Assembly (NCBI RefSeq): GCF_020832045.1
Contig: NZ_JAFIFK010000050.1
Location: forward strand, 62,001 to 126,000
Length of the DNA stretch: 64,000 nucleotides
Direction of reading: 5' to 3'
Source of the DNA: Halomonas sp.
GTDB lineage: Bacteria > Pseudomonadota > Gammaproteobacteria > Pseudomonadales > Halomonadaceae
Position 1 is the first letter of the stretch. Each line of letters starts with the position of its first letter. Under the pieces are notes generated by a model. The model saw only the letters and a list, made by a program, of their open reading frames with translations. It was not told where the DNA came from and searched no databases. The position numbers were made by a program, and so were the translations under genes. Below, piece by piece: positions 63,369 through 64,000 of this stretch.

Positions 63369-64000
63369 ATGTCGACTCCCGTGACCGAAAGCGCGCCGAT
63401 TCCGGCGCGCCCACAGCCAGTAAGCTACCGCAGCACCAAGGTAAGGCGTCAGCGGGTGCGTGCCGCCTGGCTGTTCCTGGCACCGATGCTGGTGACACTC
63501 ACCCTGGTGGCCGGCTGGCCCTTGCTACGCACCTTCTATTTCAGCTTCACCGACGCCTCGCTGTCGGACATGAGCAATACCCTGTTCATCGGCCTGGAGA
63601 ACTACCTGGTCTATGAGGACGGCCGCTGGTTCGGCGTACTGGCAGATCCCATCTGGTGGCGGGCAGTGTGGAACACCGTCTATTTCTCGGTGGTCTCGGT
63701 GTCGCTGGAGGTGGTGTTCGGGGTCATCGTCGCGCTGGTGCTCAACGCTGAATTCAAGGGACGCACCCTGGTACGCGCCGCGGTGCTGATCCCATGGGCG
63801 ATTCCTACCATCGTCTCGGCACAGATGTGGGCGTGGATGCTCAACGACCAGTTCGGCATCATCAATCACCTGCTGATGGCACTGGGCATCATCGCCAGCC
63901 CCATCGCCTGGACCGCCGACGCGGCCTACTCCATGTGGGCGGTGATCATGGTCGACGTGTGGAAGGCCACCCCCTTCGTCGCCCTTCTGGTACTGGCCGC
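63369..64000 (+). CDS. Sugar ABC transporter permease (MalF/ThuF-like), truncated by window end
   Basis: Frame reads MSTPVTESAPIPARPQPVSYRSTKVRRQRVRAAWLFLAPMLVTLTLVAGWPLLRTFYFSFTDASLSD...WWRAVWNTVYFSVVSVSLEVVFGVIVALVLN...RAAVLIPWAIPTIVSAQMWAWM. Confidence 0.88.
   Translation, partial: MSTPVTESAPIPARPQPVSYRSTKVRRQRVRAAWLFLAPMLVTLTLVAGWPLLRTFYFSFTDASLSDMSNTLFIGLENYLVYEDGRWFGVLADPIWWRAVWNTVYFSVVSVSLEVVFGVIVALVLNAEFKGRTLVRAAVLIPWAIPTIVSAQMWAWMLNDQFGIINHLLMALGIIASPIAWTADAAYSMWAVIMVDVWKATPFVALLVLA

Noticed and set aside
62287-63498. 403-aa ORF antisense to the sugar-binding protein gene
   Set aside because: Shadow ORF; the sense frame has a signal peptide and strong family motifs.

Overview
This window is about 64 kb of high-GC DNA from a gammaproteobacterium. 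The gene content (doeABX/doeCD ectoine catabolism, hexR-zwf-pgl-eda, TreS-Pep2/GlgE cluster) suggests a halophile of the Halomonas type; that taxonomic reading is an inference. Coding density is high. I see no rRNA, tRNA, CRISPR array, transposase, integrase or phage gene.

Main blocks, left to right:
- fruBKA fructose PTS (fruB truncated by the window edge).
- A PAS-containing chemoreceptor.
- eda-pgl-zwf (-) divergent from hexR (+).
- A PhnDCE-like ABC system resembling the putative selenate transporter family.
- ridA, an MFS transporter, a tandem Usp protein, an orphan membrane protein, an ABM monooxygenase, SulP, and slipin/NfeD.
- A YnjBCD-type ABC transporter.
- A continuous nine-gene alpha-glucan/trehalose operon: glgA-treZ-malQ-treY-DUF2934-glgX-glgE-treS/pep2-glgB.
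- An ectoine/hydroxyectoine catabolic cluster: doeA-doeB-doeX-doeC-doeD-eutB-eutC plus a HAD gene. It is divergent from an EnuR-like MocR regulator and a ghrA-like dehydrogenase.
- Two more chemoreceptors, a DUF3108 protein, LysO, and the start of a trehalose/maltose-type ABC importer preceded by a perfect 22-bp LacI-type palindrome.

The best lead for something under-described is the alpha-glucan operon with its embedded DUF2934 protein carrying a histone-H1-like tail, lying next to a doubly regulated ectoine catabolic locus. Several non-coding signals support specific testable transcription-unit and operator hypotheses.
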